Shown here: positions 9,730-21,826 of the stretch, piece after piece
Position numbering within the stretch: position 1 is the first letter of the stretch
Layout: each line of letters opens with the position of its first letter
Assembly: GCA_030762895.1 (NCBI GenBank)
Contig: JAUPTC010000116.1
Span: forward strand, 33,406-97,405
From: Sophora flavescens
Taxonomy: Eukaryota; Streptophyta; Magnoliopsida; Fabales; Fabaceae
Reading direction: 5' to 3'
Length of the DNA: 64,000 nucleotides
The notes under the pieces: model-generated
Databases searched by the model: none
What the model saw: only the letters and a program-made list of their open reading frames with translations
Told to the model about the DNA's origin: nothing
Program-made: the position numbers and the translations under genes

Positions 9730-12697
9730 TCATTTACCATCAACATTGTTTACAAGGGAGGCCAATTCAATATTCTCCATTTCTGAAGTGTCAACAGCTA
9801 CATTTGAAGCCAAACTTTGACTTGTAAGAATGGTAGAGTTTGGATCAGCTTTAGGTACCAAAAACAGCAGACAAAGTGGAGTGATTCTTAAAATGTTCCG
9901 GATCAAAATAGCTAACCAAAGATTATCAAACTGCGTTCGCGTAATCTTTAGCACATGGAGTAAAAAGCCTCCTCCCCATGATGCTGAGAGAAGTCCAGCA
10001 TTATCAATTGACATTAGTAGTGCAAAGAAAGTGCCTTCAATACCTGAGGGGCAAAGCTTTGAGCTGAGTACAAGCATAGGCATCCACTTGAGTCTATTAG
10101 TCATTTGAGCTACACTTTCAACTATCACAACAAAGAAATAATCTGGTATGCCAAACTTCAAGTTCAATCTCAAGATAATAATCAGATCTAGCATGCCTGA
10201 CAAACCAAAAAGTAACTGAGTCCAGAAGAGCAAGTCTCTGAATGCATAATCCTTTAAAGCATATTGGTATAGTATTGCTCCTAAAAGAGAGCCCACTGAA
10301 CCAAATGAATACATAAAACCGATAGTCTCCTGTGTAAGAAAGATGAATGACAAAGGTTACTAGCATTCTAACACCATCCTTTTCCATTTAACAAGATTTA
10401 TATAACAACAATAACCCTAAATAGTTTACAAAATTTTCATTTTGACCTTGGCCCAAAATAAAGCTACTGCCAAGGTAGCACAATATCACAAATGATGATA
10501 TAAGTATAGAATTAAAAGGATTCTAGATCTCATTGTATCAGGTTAATGCCTGTATCAGATAGGAAAATATCTTGGGGGCCATATATAGCAACTACCAAGG
10601 GAATGGATCTTGAGTCATGTAGAGGAAATACCTATAGCTTCTTGTAGCTATAAGGTAAAGGAGAAGATAAAATATACTTCTTAAAATTAATAATACTATC
10701 AATCAATATTCCTAACTGAATACCTGAGAGAAAGATGGCCCAGCCTTTGAGTCTGTATACCAATAGAACATCCCTTCAAGGATATTCAAACTCAATGCAA
10801 TGGATAAATACATGTATAAACAAGGCCTCCGTACTTCTTCACTCTTCAATGTTGTCCACATAGCCTTGCTAGCATCAATAAACTTTTGGTTCACCTGGAC
10901 AAAACATGGAATATCAGATTATTCATGTATTAGGATCGTGCAAATGAATGACATAAGTTAATCATACCTGTTTGTAAGCAAAGTTAGGCATGTGAGGCTC
11001 ATCAAGCAGAAAACCAACCAAAATTACAAGTCCAGCTGGGATTGTCATCAAACCAAACACTCCCTGGGGAAATAGCTTTCCTATTAGCATACAACTAATG
11101 AAATGCATAAAAAGATGAGATTTTTTTGGTAGATTTATGCAAATCTGAGTTTCAAGAGGCTAACCAGAGGGCCTAAAAGGTGAACAAAGATACCACTAAT
11201 GGAGAATCCTAATAATGCTCCAACAGAACTACTGAAGGCACATAAACTTTGCATGTCAGTAGCGAGCGAAGGATGAGAGATACTGTTTTGTGCCACACAG
11301 GCATCAATAGTCACGTCTGCTATAGCCACCCCAGCACTTCCAGCTGTTAATGACACAAGAGCCAACACAAGATGCAGGTTTTCGTGCAAAGATAACAAAA
11401 GCATGCCCATCATTCCTAAGAAACCTGACACAATCAAAGAGGGGCTACAAATTAGGGTAATGAGTGAGTGAAGCAAATTCTGCATCTCTTCATCAACCCT
11501 TGAGCAATCCTTTCAGGCAGCATAAATTGGTAAGGAAAGACAATGTTGATCATCAATAAGAAACTTGTATAATGCAAACATAATTCTGTTACAGTACTGT
11601 GTGTAACCTTTCTAAGAATGCCTGAAGAAAAGCTTACTTGTACTCGTGCTTTATACATTTTGTATAGCAGTATAAGTAAACACTCATCTCTCTCTCAATA
11701 TACACGCACATAAATAGCATACATACATACACACATGTGAGCTACATCACTTTAATCCCTGGTTAAGGATATGATATGGCAAGCATGTTATTGAGATGCT
11801 TATCCACTGATGCTATGTTACAGAAGTATGCAGCTAGTACATTATTGATAGAGAGAATCCTATATCAAGCACACAGAGTTACATGCCATTGATAAATTTT
11901 CCGCAGCGCCTTAGTTAGTCCAAAAATAGAGGACCAGTTAAGAGACATTATCTCATATTTTCCAGATTCCAGATATAGACTTACAAGCCTCAAATCATTT
12001 TAATATTGATCGGATTAAGATAATCCTAAAAAGTAAAAACCATAAGTCACAGAAGTAAATGATTGACCAGGACTTCCAATATTTCGATCCAAGAACATGT
12101 CAATGCAATTATTATTCTCACCATCTATTACCAGCTCCAACCCTGTATACTATGCTCACAACTCACAACATATAGCATGAAATTCAATTAAACTGATGGA
12201 GATCTAGGAAAACAAGCAGAAGGGGGTGAAATTTTGAACAAATAATCTAAAAATCCCACCTGGAACATGGATTGAGTTGAATATGTAATGTATTTGAAAT
12301 TGGAAAAATAAGAGAAGAATTGCAAAATGTAATTATACATACCAGCCAAAATGAAATAAGGTCGCCTTCGATATCCAAAAATTGGGAGAACATCAGTGAG
12401 AAGACCCCACAAAGGCTTAACAATCCAAGGGATGGATGTAATTCCTGCATAAACCTGTGCTTCAGATGGCTGCACCTTCTGAACATCCTTCATATAATAC
12501 TTGGTGCCAACCCCAGAAAGAGCTCCACCAAGTCCCTGACTTACTCCATAAACAACTATCACCCCAAACACAAAGCTCCAATGCATTTCCCTTGAAAGCA
12601 TGCTGAACCAATCACAACAAACCCCTTTTCTGGGTTCATCTTCCTCCACAACTTCACCACAGGGATCCTCCAGATTTTGATTTTCCTCCTTCTGCAT
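9730..12697 (-). CDS. Folate-biopterin transporter family protein (BT1/MFS)
   Basis: Five exons in transcript order: 12697-12343, 11424-11165, 11063-10968, 10894-10724, 10329-9730. All junctions are GT..AG and the joined frame is open for 493 codons, a normal length for plant FBT2-8-type proteins. Family hallmarks include EMHWSFVFGVIVVYGVSQG near the N terminus, SEAQVYAGITSIPWIVKPLWG, DVLPIFGYRRRPYFILAG, an Asp in the helix AIADVTIDACVAQNS, and SGIEGTFFALLMSIDN towards the C terminus. About twelve hydrophobic segments are expected. The family carries folates and pterins across membranes, as shown for cyanobacterial and chloroplast FBT1 and Leishmania BT1. The specific substrate and membrane of this paralog (closest in feel to Arabidopsis probable FBT2/3) are inference. 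There is no obvious transit peptide in the acidic N-terminal ~25 residues. Confidence 0.93.
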
Positions 12698-13465
12698 CCC
12701 TCACTACCTCTTGTGATGAAAGACTCAGAGAGGTAAAAACACCCACCAAATCTTCTTTTTTTTTTTTCCTTTTCACTTTCTAGTCCTTCTTAACATTGGG
12801 GTCTTGCAGGTTTGAACTCATAAGAGTACTTCAATGTTCAATCACTATACCTCAAAAGGAGAAGGAGTTTTGAAAAGGAAAGCGTTGACCTGGACCAAGT
12901 GGAAGTTGAGTGAATAAGGATGAATCATGAATGGGACTGGATTCCTTCCACTTTGTTCAGCTTCTGTTTACAGCATCATTTTGGATCAGACCATATGAAT
13001 CTATCACTCACAATGCATATGTAAATCTTACAGCATCATGCCAAGGGGTAAATCAAACTCAACGCCGCTAATGTTTTTTTAAGGTAACGAATGGGTGCTT
13101 TGATATTTCCAATGTTTGACCAATCAAATCAAAAATCCTACACTTTTTTGTATAGGGCATCTTCGCGGAAATTGCGAATATTAATCCTCAAATCGGGTAG
13201 GATCATAAGGACGATAAAACTCTTTCTCAAAAATTTTAATGTTGCTCCATTCCTAAATGTTAGAATTCAAACTCGAGATATTTGATTAAGTCGGAAGAGA
13301 TTCGTGACATCTCATCCAAGCGCTATGCTACAACTTAAATCTAAATAAATATTTCTATTGTTTTTTCTTTATTTTCCCTTTGTTAAGTTGTGTTGTGTGT
13401 ATTTGTACATGCTAGGCTAAATCAAAAAACAAATATAGTAAGTAAAAGGTACTTATATTTTTTAA
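12698..13465. other. Intergenic, 5' flank of the transporter gene
   Basis: Contains the presumed promoter and 5' leader of the minus-strand transporter. A small plus-strand open frame at 13091-13285 has no recognisable domain and is not called. Confidence 0.5.
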
Positions 13466-13761
13466 GCTTAAAGTAACATTTTGGTCCATATACTTGATAC
13501 GAATTCTCGATTTGGTCCCTATATATAAAAAATTATTAAAATGGTCTCTATACATACAGAAAGTCTCCATTTGGTCCCCATAGTACAAAATTTTAGGGAC
13601 TGATTTGATAATTTTTTGCTCGTATATGGACCAAACGGGTAACGTATAGGGACCAAATAGAGACTTTCTGTATGTATAGAGACCATTTTAATAATTTTTT
13701 ATGTATAGGAACCAAATCGAGAATTCGTGTCAAGTATAGGGATCAAAATATTACTTTAACC
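13466..13761. mobile_element. Foldback Mutator-type MITE, 10-bp TSD
   Basis: A near-perfect hairpin of 296 bp with arms of about 125 bp that begin GCTTAAAGTAACATTTTGG and, reverse-complemented from the right, GGTTAAAGTAATATTTTGA. It is flanked by the identical 10-bp duplication TATTTTTTAA (13456-13465 and 13762-13771). TSD length and long arms fit a MULE-derived MITE. The repeated TTTGGTCC motifs are typical of this plant group. No coding content. Confidence 0.85.
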
Positions 13762-14201
13762 TATTTTTTAATAAATAAATAAATATTGAATTGTGGCATT
13801 GGGTACACGTAAAGTGGGGCCCTAAGAAGTAAGAAAGATCTATCGTGAAGGCGGATGTTATGTCCGAAGCCAGCTTCATTGCAAAAAATATATTTTTTTT
13901 TGACAAAAGCTTCATTGCAAAAGTTGAAGGATGATTTTTTAGTATATATTTTTAGGTCTTGTTAATGAGTGTCCTAAAATTATTGGTTAAATAATCTATA
14001 AAAAGAAAGTTTGTATTGAGAAATGAAGTTCAACACTTTTCAAAATGTTAAACACACAATTTCCTATACAAATTTTCCTTTCTTTGTTTCTTAAACAATG
14101 TCCTAAGGACACTTCTTAGCATTCTCCTGTATTTTTACATCTTTTTCATCATTATTAATTAATTTTTTTAAACTAATAATAATAAATGATAAAAGATTAT
14201 A

Positions 14202-15339
14202 GGCTAAATTGCAGTTTTGGTCCCCATATTTTTTTAATTTGGCGAAAATGGTCCCCCAACTTTTTTTTTGGCGAATTTGGTCCTCTTAAAATTCAAATGT
14301 TGTGAAAATGGTCCCTCCGTCAGGATTTCGTCCAAACAGTAATGGAGGTTGGTGACGTGTACTGCCAACTAATATTTTAAAAATATTTATTTAAATAATA
14401 TTGAATATTATTTTTTAAAAATCAGAAATAAAAAAAATAAAAAAAAAGGTAACTTTGGTCTTTGGATAAAGAACCACGGAAGTTTGATAGCGTTCCCATG
14501 TGGGTTTCCTCCCTTCATCGTCTCCAAGCTTCTTCCTTACATGGCTACAATCGCGTCTTCTTCTTTGTGCTTCTTCCTCCATTATCATAGTCTTCGAGCT
14601 TCGACCACCATGGATGGAAAACCCATACCGGGAAACCCATGCGTGCCGAGAAGCAGAAACCCATGTCGGTGGAGACGCAGAAACCCAGGCCAGCGAGGCG
14701 GAGACGCAGAAACCCAGCTTCCACCACCATCCTGGTTCCTTGATTTCTGATACAGATTGACAGAGCAGAGAAGAATGAGAGAGCATTTTGATAAAAAAAA
14801 CAAACTCACATACATAAGGAGGGGCATAGAAGAATGGGGTCAATGCTTAGAGATATCAATAAGCTTGATTTTTATCTGTATGGTGAGGGGCCTCGTTGAT
14901 TTGTAATTTTCTCAGAAATACAGGGGTTCTATAGTTCAAAATTAGAGAATGTGTAGGTGTTGTTTGGGGTTCTGTTGTTAGGGGTTCTGGTTTTCAACAA
15001 ATTGAGAATGTGTAGGTGGTGTCATCTCCTAAGTTTCGCATATAGAAAATCGAAGACGAAGTGAAGAATCCTAGCCCCACACACAGTCACGATCAAAGAA
15101 GAAGAATCCTAAGTTTTGCTCCAAGTTTATAAATAGCTTTTCTCCAAGAATAACACACATGATACAGCCATGACCCCGACGTCACCAACCTCACTTACTG
15201 TTTGGACGGAATCCTAACAGAGTGATCATTTTCGCAACATTTGAAATTTAAGAGGATCAAATTCACAAAAAAAAATAAGTCGGGGGATCATTTTCGCCAA
15301 ATTGAAAAAATTGGGGGATCAAAAATTAAAAAAATTAGA
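14202..15339. mobile_element. Pack-MULE-like element with ~150-bp TIRs
   Basis: Arms at 14202-14360 and about 15170-15339 are inverted copies. Shared blocks include TTTGGCGAAAATG, CAAATGTTG.GAAAATG, CGTCCAAACAGTAA and GAGGTTGGTGACGT. The interior (about 14450-15160) has a different, more GC-rich composition with several overlapping open frames on both strands, the pattern expected for captured gene DNA. One interior repeat of CGGAGACGCAGAAACCCA-type units (14660-14715) explains the Arg/Pro-rich frames. No transposase and no clean TSD were found, so the outer limits are good only to about 10 bp. Confidence 0.65.
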
Positions 15340-15534
15340 TATAAAAATTAAAAAATAAAAATAAAAAACGATGCAATAGAAAAATGATGAGAAGATATTT
15401 ATTGGCAAAAAATTTAAGCAAAGCAACGATAAAGTACCCGTCGCTTGTCTAAAAAGTAAAAACTAATATATCAAATCAAGAATGAACACGTGAAGACAAA
15501 GTTTGGCATGTGGAGAGATTCTGCCTAGTACTAT

Positions 15535-15860
15535 GGGTGCGTTTGGAAGAGCTTATTTAAGCTCTTTTTGACTTATCTGATGATATAAGTTCTTATGCAG
15601 TGTGTTTGGCAGAACTTATAAAAATAACTTATGCCATCCCATAAGGAGTTTTTGACTTAATTTCATAAGTCACTGGGAGAAGCTGATGGAATTATCATAA
15701 GAGCTTATGCACTAAACACCGTCTCCATGTTTTTTACTATTCGAATCATCTCATGCCCCTTTCTTTCTTTTTCTTTCTTTAAGCACTTATGGCATAAGTT
15801 GTCATGCGATAAGGTCTTATGTGATAAGTTCTTAATTAAGTTGTTTACCCAAACACCCCC
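15535..15860. mobile_element. Tourist-like MITE
   Basis: Ends GGGTGCGTTTGG and CCAAACACCCCC form the inverted repeat, flanked by TAT on both sides (15532-15534 and 15861-15863). The interior has mirrored ATAAGTTCTTATG-type blocks. The 326-bp length and 3-bp TSD fit a PIF/Harbinger (Tourist) MITE, although the TSD is not the usual TAA/TTA. Confidence 0.65.
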
Positions 15861-16135
15861 TATACCTAACTTATTACATTAAACCAATAATATTGCAAAG
15901 ATATCATTTGTTCAATGTTAACGAAAAATATTATTCAGCTTTTTCATGAAATAAATAAGTAAAAATGTATTTATTTTCAATTTAATTTAAAAATATATTG
16001 AGATCCTAGTTCACTTAAATTTAATGATGGATGCTTTCTTACTTATTCATTTATTGTATTTCTATTATCTTAGAATCTTATTCTCTACCACAAGTGACAA
16101 ATCTAGAAACTTTTGTATACGGGGCAACATATTAT

Positions 16136-17072
16136 CAATGTTTACAAAATCGGACCGGCCATCGAATCGATGAAGGCAGCGGTTCGAGGTTCAATGGTCC
16201 AACCGAGGTTGAACAATAGTTGACCCAGTTATAATTAAATAATATTATTTTAATTTTTAATATAATATTTATAACAATATTAAACAAAAAAATAACAATG
16301 TATGATTAATATCAGTTATTATTTTATTAAAGTTCCACTTCCTTTATATATTTATGATGTTGCCCACCCTTCTTCTTCTTTGTGTGCTTTAGTTTATACA
16401 ATATACATACTATCATACATGTACATTTAACTTAATTTGTTGAATTTTAAACATGAGTTATGACTATATAGTAGTGGAACGAAATTGATACTTGGCTATT
16501 TGCTTGTTTTGTTTCAGTAAGCAAAAGTAGGCTGAGTGAGAGAGGAAAAGAAAAAAGATAAGGCAAATATACATAAGAATGTAGGTGGGTAGCGCTACTT
16601 CTTCGTAAGAATGCAGATGGGTACCTAATAGAAAAGCACTACCAATCTGCCATAGAAGCACGAGTTGCTAAAAGCATGTGTATGAGAAATCTTCATTGTA
16701 TTTGATCTGTGTAAGATTTCGAGAGAAAAATAACACAGTGCAGCCACAAATGGAAAAGAAAAGAGAGATTTAGGCTTTGTAGGACTACATAAGAAAGTCA
16801 CACATCGTAAGCATTTGTAAGCTTTCTGAAAGGATGATCTATAAAAAAGAGTGTGTTGTCATGACATGAATAAACCGAGGTTAATTTTTTTAAACCGGTT
16901 CAACCTTCAAACATCCAGTTTTGACCGGTTTAAACAGTTTTGAACCGGTTCAACGTTTTTTTTTACCGGTTCTATATTAGGCCGGTTTAAGAGGTCAACC
17001 GAACCGGTTTAGTATCCGGTTCTCAGTTAAACCGGTTCGATCGGTCGGCCCGATCCGGTTTTAAAAACCTTG
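16136..17072. mobile_element. Non-autonomous hAT-type element
   Basis: Left end CAATGTTTACAAAATCGG pairs with the right end, which reads CAAGGTTTTTAAAACCGG on the minus strand. The 8-bp flanks CATATTAT (16128-16135) and CATATTAC (17073-17080) agree at 7 of 8. The right subterminal region (16870-17060) is crowded with ACCGGTT motifs in both orientations, probable transposase-binding repeats. No coding capacity was recognised in its 937 bp. Confidence 0.78.
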
Positions 17073-17285
17073 CATATTACATGCAATGTTAGTTGAGCTT
17101 TCCATTTTTACATTTGTGGCTTTTGTTTATGATATTCCATTTTTTAACAAATTTAGATGAACAAATGAAAGTGACATTTATCGTGAAGATAAATAAAAAA
17201 AGGTAAAGAAAATCTTAGATAAAGAAATAAATAAAGTGATAAAGACTAAAAAAATAAAGGTTGAAGATAATGGATAAATGTAAGG

Positions 17286-17952
17286 TTTTTTTTTTTTTTA
17301 AAGGGATCCACTTTTAGAAATTATATATCAAAATAACCTATTTTTGAAACAATTTATCAAACTAACCTATTTTGAATAAAATATTTTTTTTGTTGACTAA
17401 TGGGGCAAAATTGACTGGCGCCATTGACTTGTTGACATATCACGTGGCAGGTCCTGATTGGTCCGAAAATCTGGAGAGAAAAAAAAGTTACAAAAAAAAA
17501 TTATTTTTTGATGAAAAAAAGGAAAATCAGGTCAACGTCACATGGCGTACTCTGGTAACTGGCGTCATTGACCTACCATATGGCAGGTCCTGATTGGTCC
17601 TTTAGTTATCTGTGAAAAAAAATTTAAAAAAAGGTTTTTGTGGTTAAAAAAATTTAAAAAAGAAAATAAAATTAGTTTATTAATTAATTAATATAATTCT
17701 ATTAATAAATTTTATCATGGCGCTTACTTGATTTTCCTTTTTTTTGCTAATTTTTTTGTTGTGATTGACTTTTTTTTTCTAGATTTTCGGACCAATCAGG
17801 ATCTGTCACGTGACAGGTCAATAAGTTAATGGCACCAGTTTTCAACAAAAAAAAATATTTTATTCAAAAATAGGTTAATTTAATAAATTGTTTCAAAAGT
17901 AGGTTCTTTTAGTATATAGTTTCTAAAAGTAGGTCACTTTGAAAAAATACTC
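17286..17952. mobile_element. Mutator-type MITE with ~190-bp TIRs, 10-bp TSD
   Basis: The identical 10-mer AAATGTAAGG flanks it (17276-17285 and 17953-17962). The arms share CTACTTTTAGAAA, GAAACAATTTAT, TTGAATAAAATATTTTTTTT and a distal CCTGATTGGTCCGAAAATCT block. The phrase GGCAGGTCCTGATTGGTCC occurs twice as a direct repeat in the interior. Long arms plus a 10-bp TSD support Mutator origin. Confidence 0.8.
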
Positions 17953-18074
17953 AAATGTAAGGACTACATTTTTTTTATACAGAATGTAAGGACTTGTTTT
18001 TGATTGATTATGTGGGTAAAAATGACTATATAATGCTTAAAGTAACCTACTAACTGGGGCGATTCAAATGAGAA

Positions 18075-18275
18075 GAGTGTGTTATTGTGAGAGTGAAAGG
18101 AACAAATCTGAGCTATTAAACCATACATGGATGACTATGATTAGAAGTTAGTTGGTGGTCATGTGATCACTTAAAAAAGTCACGTGACTTTATGTTCTAA
18201 TCTTAACCATTCATATGTGATCCAAATGTCCAGATTTACTCATCTCATCTCTTATAACAATAGACTCCTCTCAGT
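18075..18275. repeat. Imperfect palindrome, MITE-like
   Basis: The left arm (AAATCTGAGC..GATTAGAAG..GTCATGTGAT) and right arm (GTCACGTGAC..TTCTAATC..GTCCAGATTT) are degenerate inverted copies around 18175. No target duplication was seen and the limits are approximate. Confidence 0.4.
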
Positions 18276-18899
18276 TGTTCATTCCGCCTTCTTACTTACC
18301 AACTATATTTATGGTTGATAACTATTCTGTCAATTATGTTATAAACCACAAACAAACAAAAATAAGGTAAAAGCAAATTTGTTGAGTGCTCAATTATCTG
18401 ACCTCATCAACCATATCTCTTAAGGTCAACCCATGAATTGTCTTGGATTCCAGCTAATCAACTTTAATTTGCATAACTAACCATCTTCAACCTTGTCTTT
18501 TAATTTTAAGGTGGTTACTGATTAGCTGAATCTACCTTGACTTGGTTGGCTCTCTTCCAATTTACCTTTTGATCTTGGCTGAACATCCTTGGCTTAATTT
18601 AATTAACATTCCTGCGAGTCCATTACACCAAATTCACGGCTCAATAGCCAATTTGGTCCTGTAACTGTTTCCAAGCTAATATCCTTTAATTAGCTCCTCT
18701 TGGTTGATAACAATAATGGCATCAATATACTTGCATACTATACTCAATGGCAAATGGTAAGGAGAAGATGATTGGAAATCTTTTTAAAACAATTTGTGAA
18801 TAATTGTATTACTATTAAGTTATCAACTGCATAACGGTAGCTGGATAGTCTCCCATGTGCTAATGCCCCTTAGATTAGCAGCTACAATCAAACACCTTA
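18276..18899. other. Intergenic, nothing recognised
   Basis: No gene, domain or clear repeat. Confidence 0.5.
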
Positions 18900-19040
18900 G
18901 AGCATGTTTGGATTTGCTTTTGGAGAGTGCTAGCTTAAGTTTGGAGCAACAAGTCAGTAAATATTTTTCATTAAACGTGAAAGCAACTTTGAGCTCCGTT
19001 TGCAATTTGCGTTAGATGCAACTGACAATCAAACATGCAC
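18900..19040. mobile_element. Short Tourist-like MITE, TSD TTA
   Basis: Ends GAGCATGTTTGGATT and (reverse complement of the right end) GTGCATGTTTGATTG, with TTA on both sides (18897-18899 and 19041-19043). The 141-bp size, TIR style and TTA TSD match PIF/Harbinger-derived MITEs. Confidence 0.65.
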
Positions 19041-19500
19041 TTAGTATTATGCCAATTAATTGAATGTAGCAAAAAAAAAAGAGTATGACAATTAATTGAT
19101 GCGCTTACCATATTATCTGAATCAATCATGCTATGCCTATCTGATTGTTGGGAATAAATCATTTCATGAGTAAGCTGATCTACGAGGCTAATAAGGCTTG
19201 TTAGCATGTGTTTGGCTGATGATTAAGGACTCGCAATCAAAATTCAAACCTATCAATTTGACTCCAAAGTAGCCTATCGATTCTTTCATGGCTGGTCTTT
19301 TTTCAATTAAAATTAAAATTCATCCACACATAACCCAAACTTTGATGAGCAAAAAGCATCAAATGGAACATCACACAAATACCCATTTTCTGAGACACAG
19401 TGAGGAACGATAAGCCATAATTGGATGATGATACACAAAGTTTTTTATTATTGGGGTGATGGGAATGGATGGTGCATTCAAGAACATAGAAACATAGTAA

Positions 19501-19803
19501 TTAATTAAGAACACGACCAACAACAGGGTACTTAGCTTGGAACTTGTTCTCCCAATCGTTGAGAACTCCGATCTCTTTGTCGGAGAGGCCATCGAGGGAA
19601 GGGGTGATGTCTTCGTCGTTCTTGCTCATCTTGGCGAGGGCTCTACTGGCGTCTTTGCCGGCAAACATGGCGTAGGGGCCACCGGGGCCGTAGAAGGATT
19701 TACCGGCGGTGACATCGAACACGCGCCCCTTCACCGCCACGTAGATCGGCTTCGATGGGTCTGTTCCGTTGTATTGGCTCAGCTGTTGGGGTGTCAGCTC
19801 CAT
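19501..19803 (-). CDS. Probable steroid-binding protein 3 / MAPR-type cytochrome b5-like protein
   Basis: A single-exon gene of 100 residues, the same length as Arabidopsis MAPR2 (At2g24940). It starts MELTPQQLSQYNGTD, followed by the cytochrome-b5-like heme/steroid-binding fold: IYVAVKGRVFDVT, then GKSFYGPGGPYAMFAGKDAS, then SRALAKMS and a C-terminal GRVLN. The two Tyr residues in the GPGGPY region fit the heme-pocket tyrosines of the progesterone-receptor-membrane-component family. There is no membrane segment, so it is expected to be soluble, unlike the anchored MSBP1/2. The frame extends 18 codons upstream, but the conserved family start is the internal Met chosen here. Plant MAPR proteins are linked to steroid binding and growth; the ligand of this one is unknown. 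Confidence 0.92.
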   Translation of the reverse strand: MELTPQQLSQYNGTDPSKPIYVAVKGRVFDVTAGKSFYGPGGPYAMFAGKDASRALAKMSKNDEDITPSLDGLSDKEIGVLNDWENKFQAKYPVVGRVLN

Positions 19804-19859
19804 TGATGAGATGAGAACAGATATGATCACAGAGAAACAAACCGAGATGAACTGCAAAA

Positions 19860-20492
19860 GGATAGATAGGAATTAAAACCTTGTCGTTTCACCTTTCAAC
19901 TACTTTTTTTTAAGGACCTTTCAACTACTTATCCTTTTTTTTTTTTTTTTTTGGATAACTCAACTACTTATCCTTTTATATTGGAATTGGATTCCTTACC
20001 TTTAAAATTAACTTCTTCTTCTTCTTCTTTTTTTTGGTTGAATAGCTTTAAAATTAACTACATTAACAGTAAGAAAATATTAACCAGTGTCCATATGACA
20101 CTTGTTAAGGAACATATGGAATTGATGTATTTAATATTAAAAAAAAATGAAATATTTATCCTAAAAACACTCGTTAGTATTATCTTTAACTATATTCACT
20201 CACGTATCTTCTTCTTTTTTATGGGTGAATACTTTAATATTTCTTTACATTAGGTGGACCCCACCCACTTTTTTTTTCACTTTCTTCTTTTATTTTTTAT
20301 TTTTGATATTTCTTCTTTTTATTTTCTAACCTTTATCATTATTTAATTAAAAGAAAAAAATTAATATATTCAAATTTAGTATTTCTAATCAATTTCTATT
20401 AGAGATTGGATGAGGTATCCACAAAGTAACATACATCTTTGGACACTTAAGTCAATTCCATGACTAGATTAAAATAAAAATATATATTAAAT
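19860..20492. other. Intergenic, 5' flank of the MAPR gene
   Basis: T-rich on the plus strand, with runs at 19935-19960 and 20260-20330. Presumed to hold the promoter of the MAPR gene; no specific motif is supported. Confidence 0.45.
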
Positions 20493-21271
20493 ACTTGTTT
20501 GGGAAAAATGTATTATTCCACTTTCAGCTTTTTTTTCTTCTAAAAAGTTGTTTTACAAAGAATCAATTATGTTTGGGTGTCAAACTTAATTTTTAAAAAA
20601 GCTTTTTTATGTGAAGAAAAGCTGTTTTGCTACCAGCCATTAGATAAATTTATTTTGATTATTGTGGAATGACAAAGACCATTTCCTGTGTTACCCTCAT
20701 GACGGTCTCAAATACCAACAACACTCTTCGCACCCAAACCCTTGTACTTATTGATCGCTTGCTCGGTTGCTCCACAGTGATCTTCAATTCACCGAGATTG
20801 TAGAAAACCTGCAAACTTGTACTTATATTTATATATTGTTTTTATGACCAATGAATGACCAAGCACATAATATATTTTTTATGTTAAAATCCTATATATT
20901 ATTCAATTAGAATATATATTATTTTTATTTAACTATTCTAAAAATAATATATTTTAACATGTTTTCTATATTCATGAAAAAATGTTATAAATTTTATTCA
21001 ATTTTTCATATGAGAAAAAATTGAAAATAAACAAGTTCTAATGTTAAAAAACATTAAATATTATTAATATAAACAAATAACTTCATAATTTTTTCATAAT
21101 TTACTATATAAAAGTGATTTTTTTTACACCACCCAAAAGAAATAGATTATCTTAAAATCGCTTTTCAGCAAACAGACCCAAACAAAAATAGATCCTGATT
21201 ATAATCGGTTATCACAATAATCGATTATAAAAAAATTGATTATCAACATAATCATTTTTTCTCAGCTTTCC
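20493..21271. mobile_element. Possible MITE or small TIR element
   Basis: ACTTGTTTGGGAAA near 20493 and TTTCCCAAACACACT near 21257-21271 form a short inverted repeat of the usual gtTTGGG type. Interior bases 20650-20815 are less AT-rich and look like a fragment of coding DNA on the minus strand, but no domain is recognised. No convincing target duplication. Confidence 0.35.
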
Positions 21272-21429
21272 CAAACACACTCTAAATATCTTGAAAATAT
21301 AAAAAAATATGCAATATATTATTTATTGGGTAAATAGGAAGATTAGATAAAAGAATGATATAGAATATTCTAAAACTAGTCGTTCCAGTAGACCAGAAAA
21401 CCCTATTTGATTTACTATTATTATTATTA

Positions 21430-21817
21430 GGTTAAAATACCTTTTTTCTCTTAACTTATTTTTTAGTTTCAACTTGATCCCTAAAGTTGTCTCTGTTAAC
21501 ATAAGTTGGTCATCTCTATCAATGAGTTGGTAACGGTGTTAACATTTTGAGTTTAATAACAGAAATTAAAGGATCAATTTGATACATATTAACAATTTAA
21601 AAGACCGATTAGAAACATGTTAACAATTTAAATGACCAATTTGAAACTTATTTAAAACATAAGGGACGGCGAGTTAACACCGTTACCGACTTCATTAACG
21701 GAGATGACTAACTTGTGTTAACAAAGACAAATTAAGGAACCAAATTGAAACTTTTAAAAGTTAGGGACCAAATTAAAACTAAAAAATAAGTCAAGGAAAA
21801 AAAAAAGTAATTTAGTC
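21430..21817. mobile_element. Mutator-type foldback MITE, 9-bp TSD
   Basis: Inverted arms of about 150 bp share CTTATTTTTTAGTTT, GTTAACA.AAGTT.GTCATCTC and GTAACGGTGTTAAC. The flanks TTATTATTA (21421-21429) and TTATTCTTA (21818-21826) agree at 8 of 9. Non-coding. Confidence 0.7.
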
Positions 21818-21826
21818 TTATTCTTA

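Noticed and set aside
9830..10108. A 92-codon plus-strand frame
   Set aside because: Antisense to the last exon of the folate-biopterin transporter.
19537..19806. An 89-codon plus-strand frame
   Set aside because: Antisense shadow of the MAPR gene.
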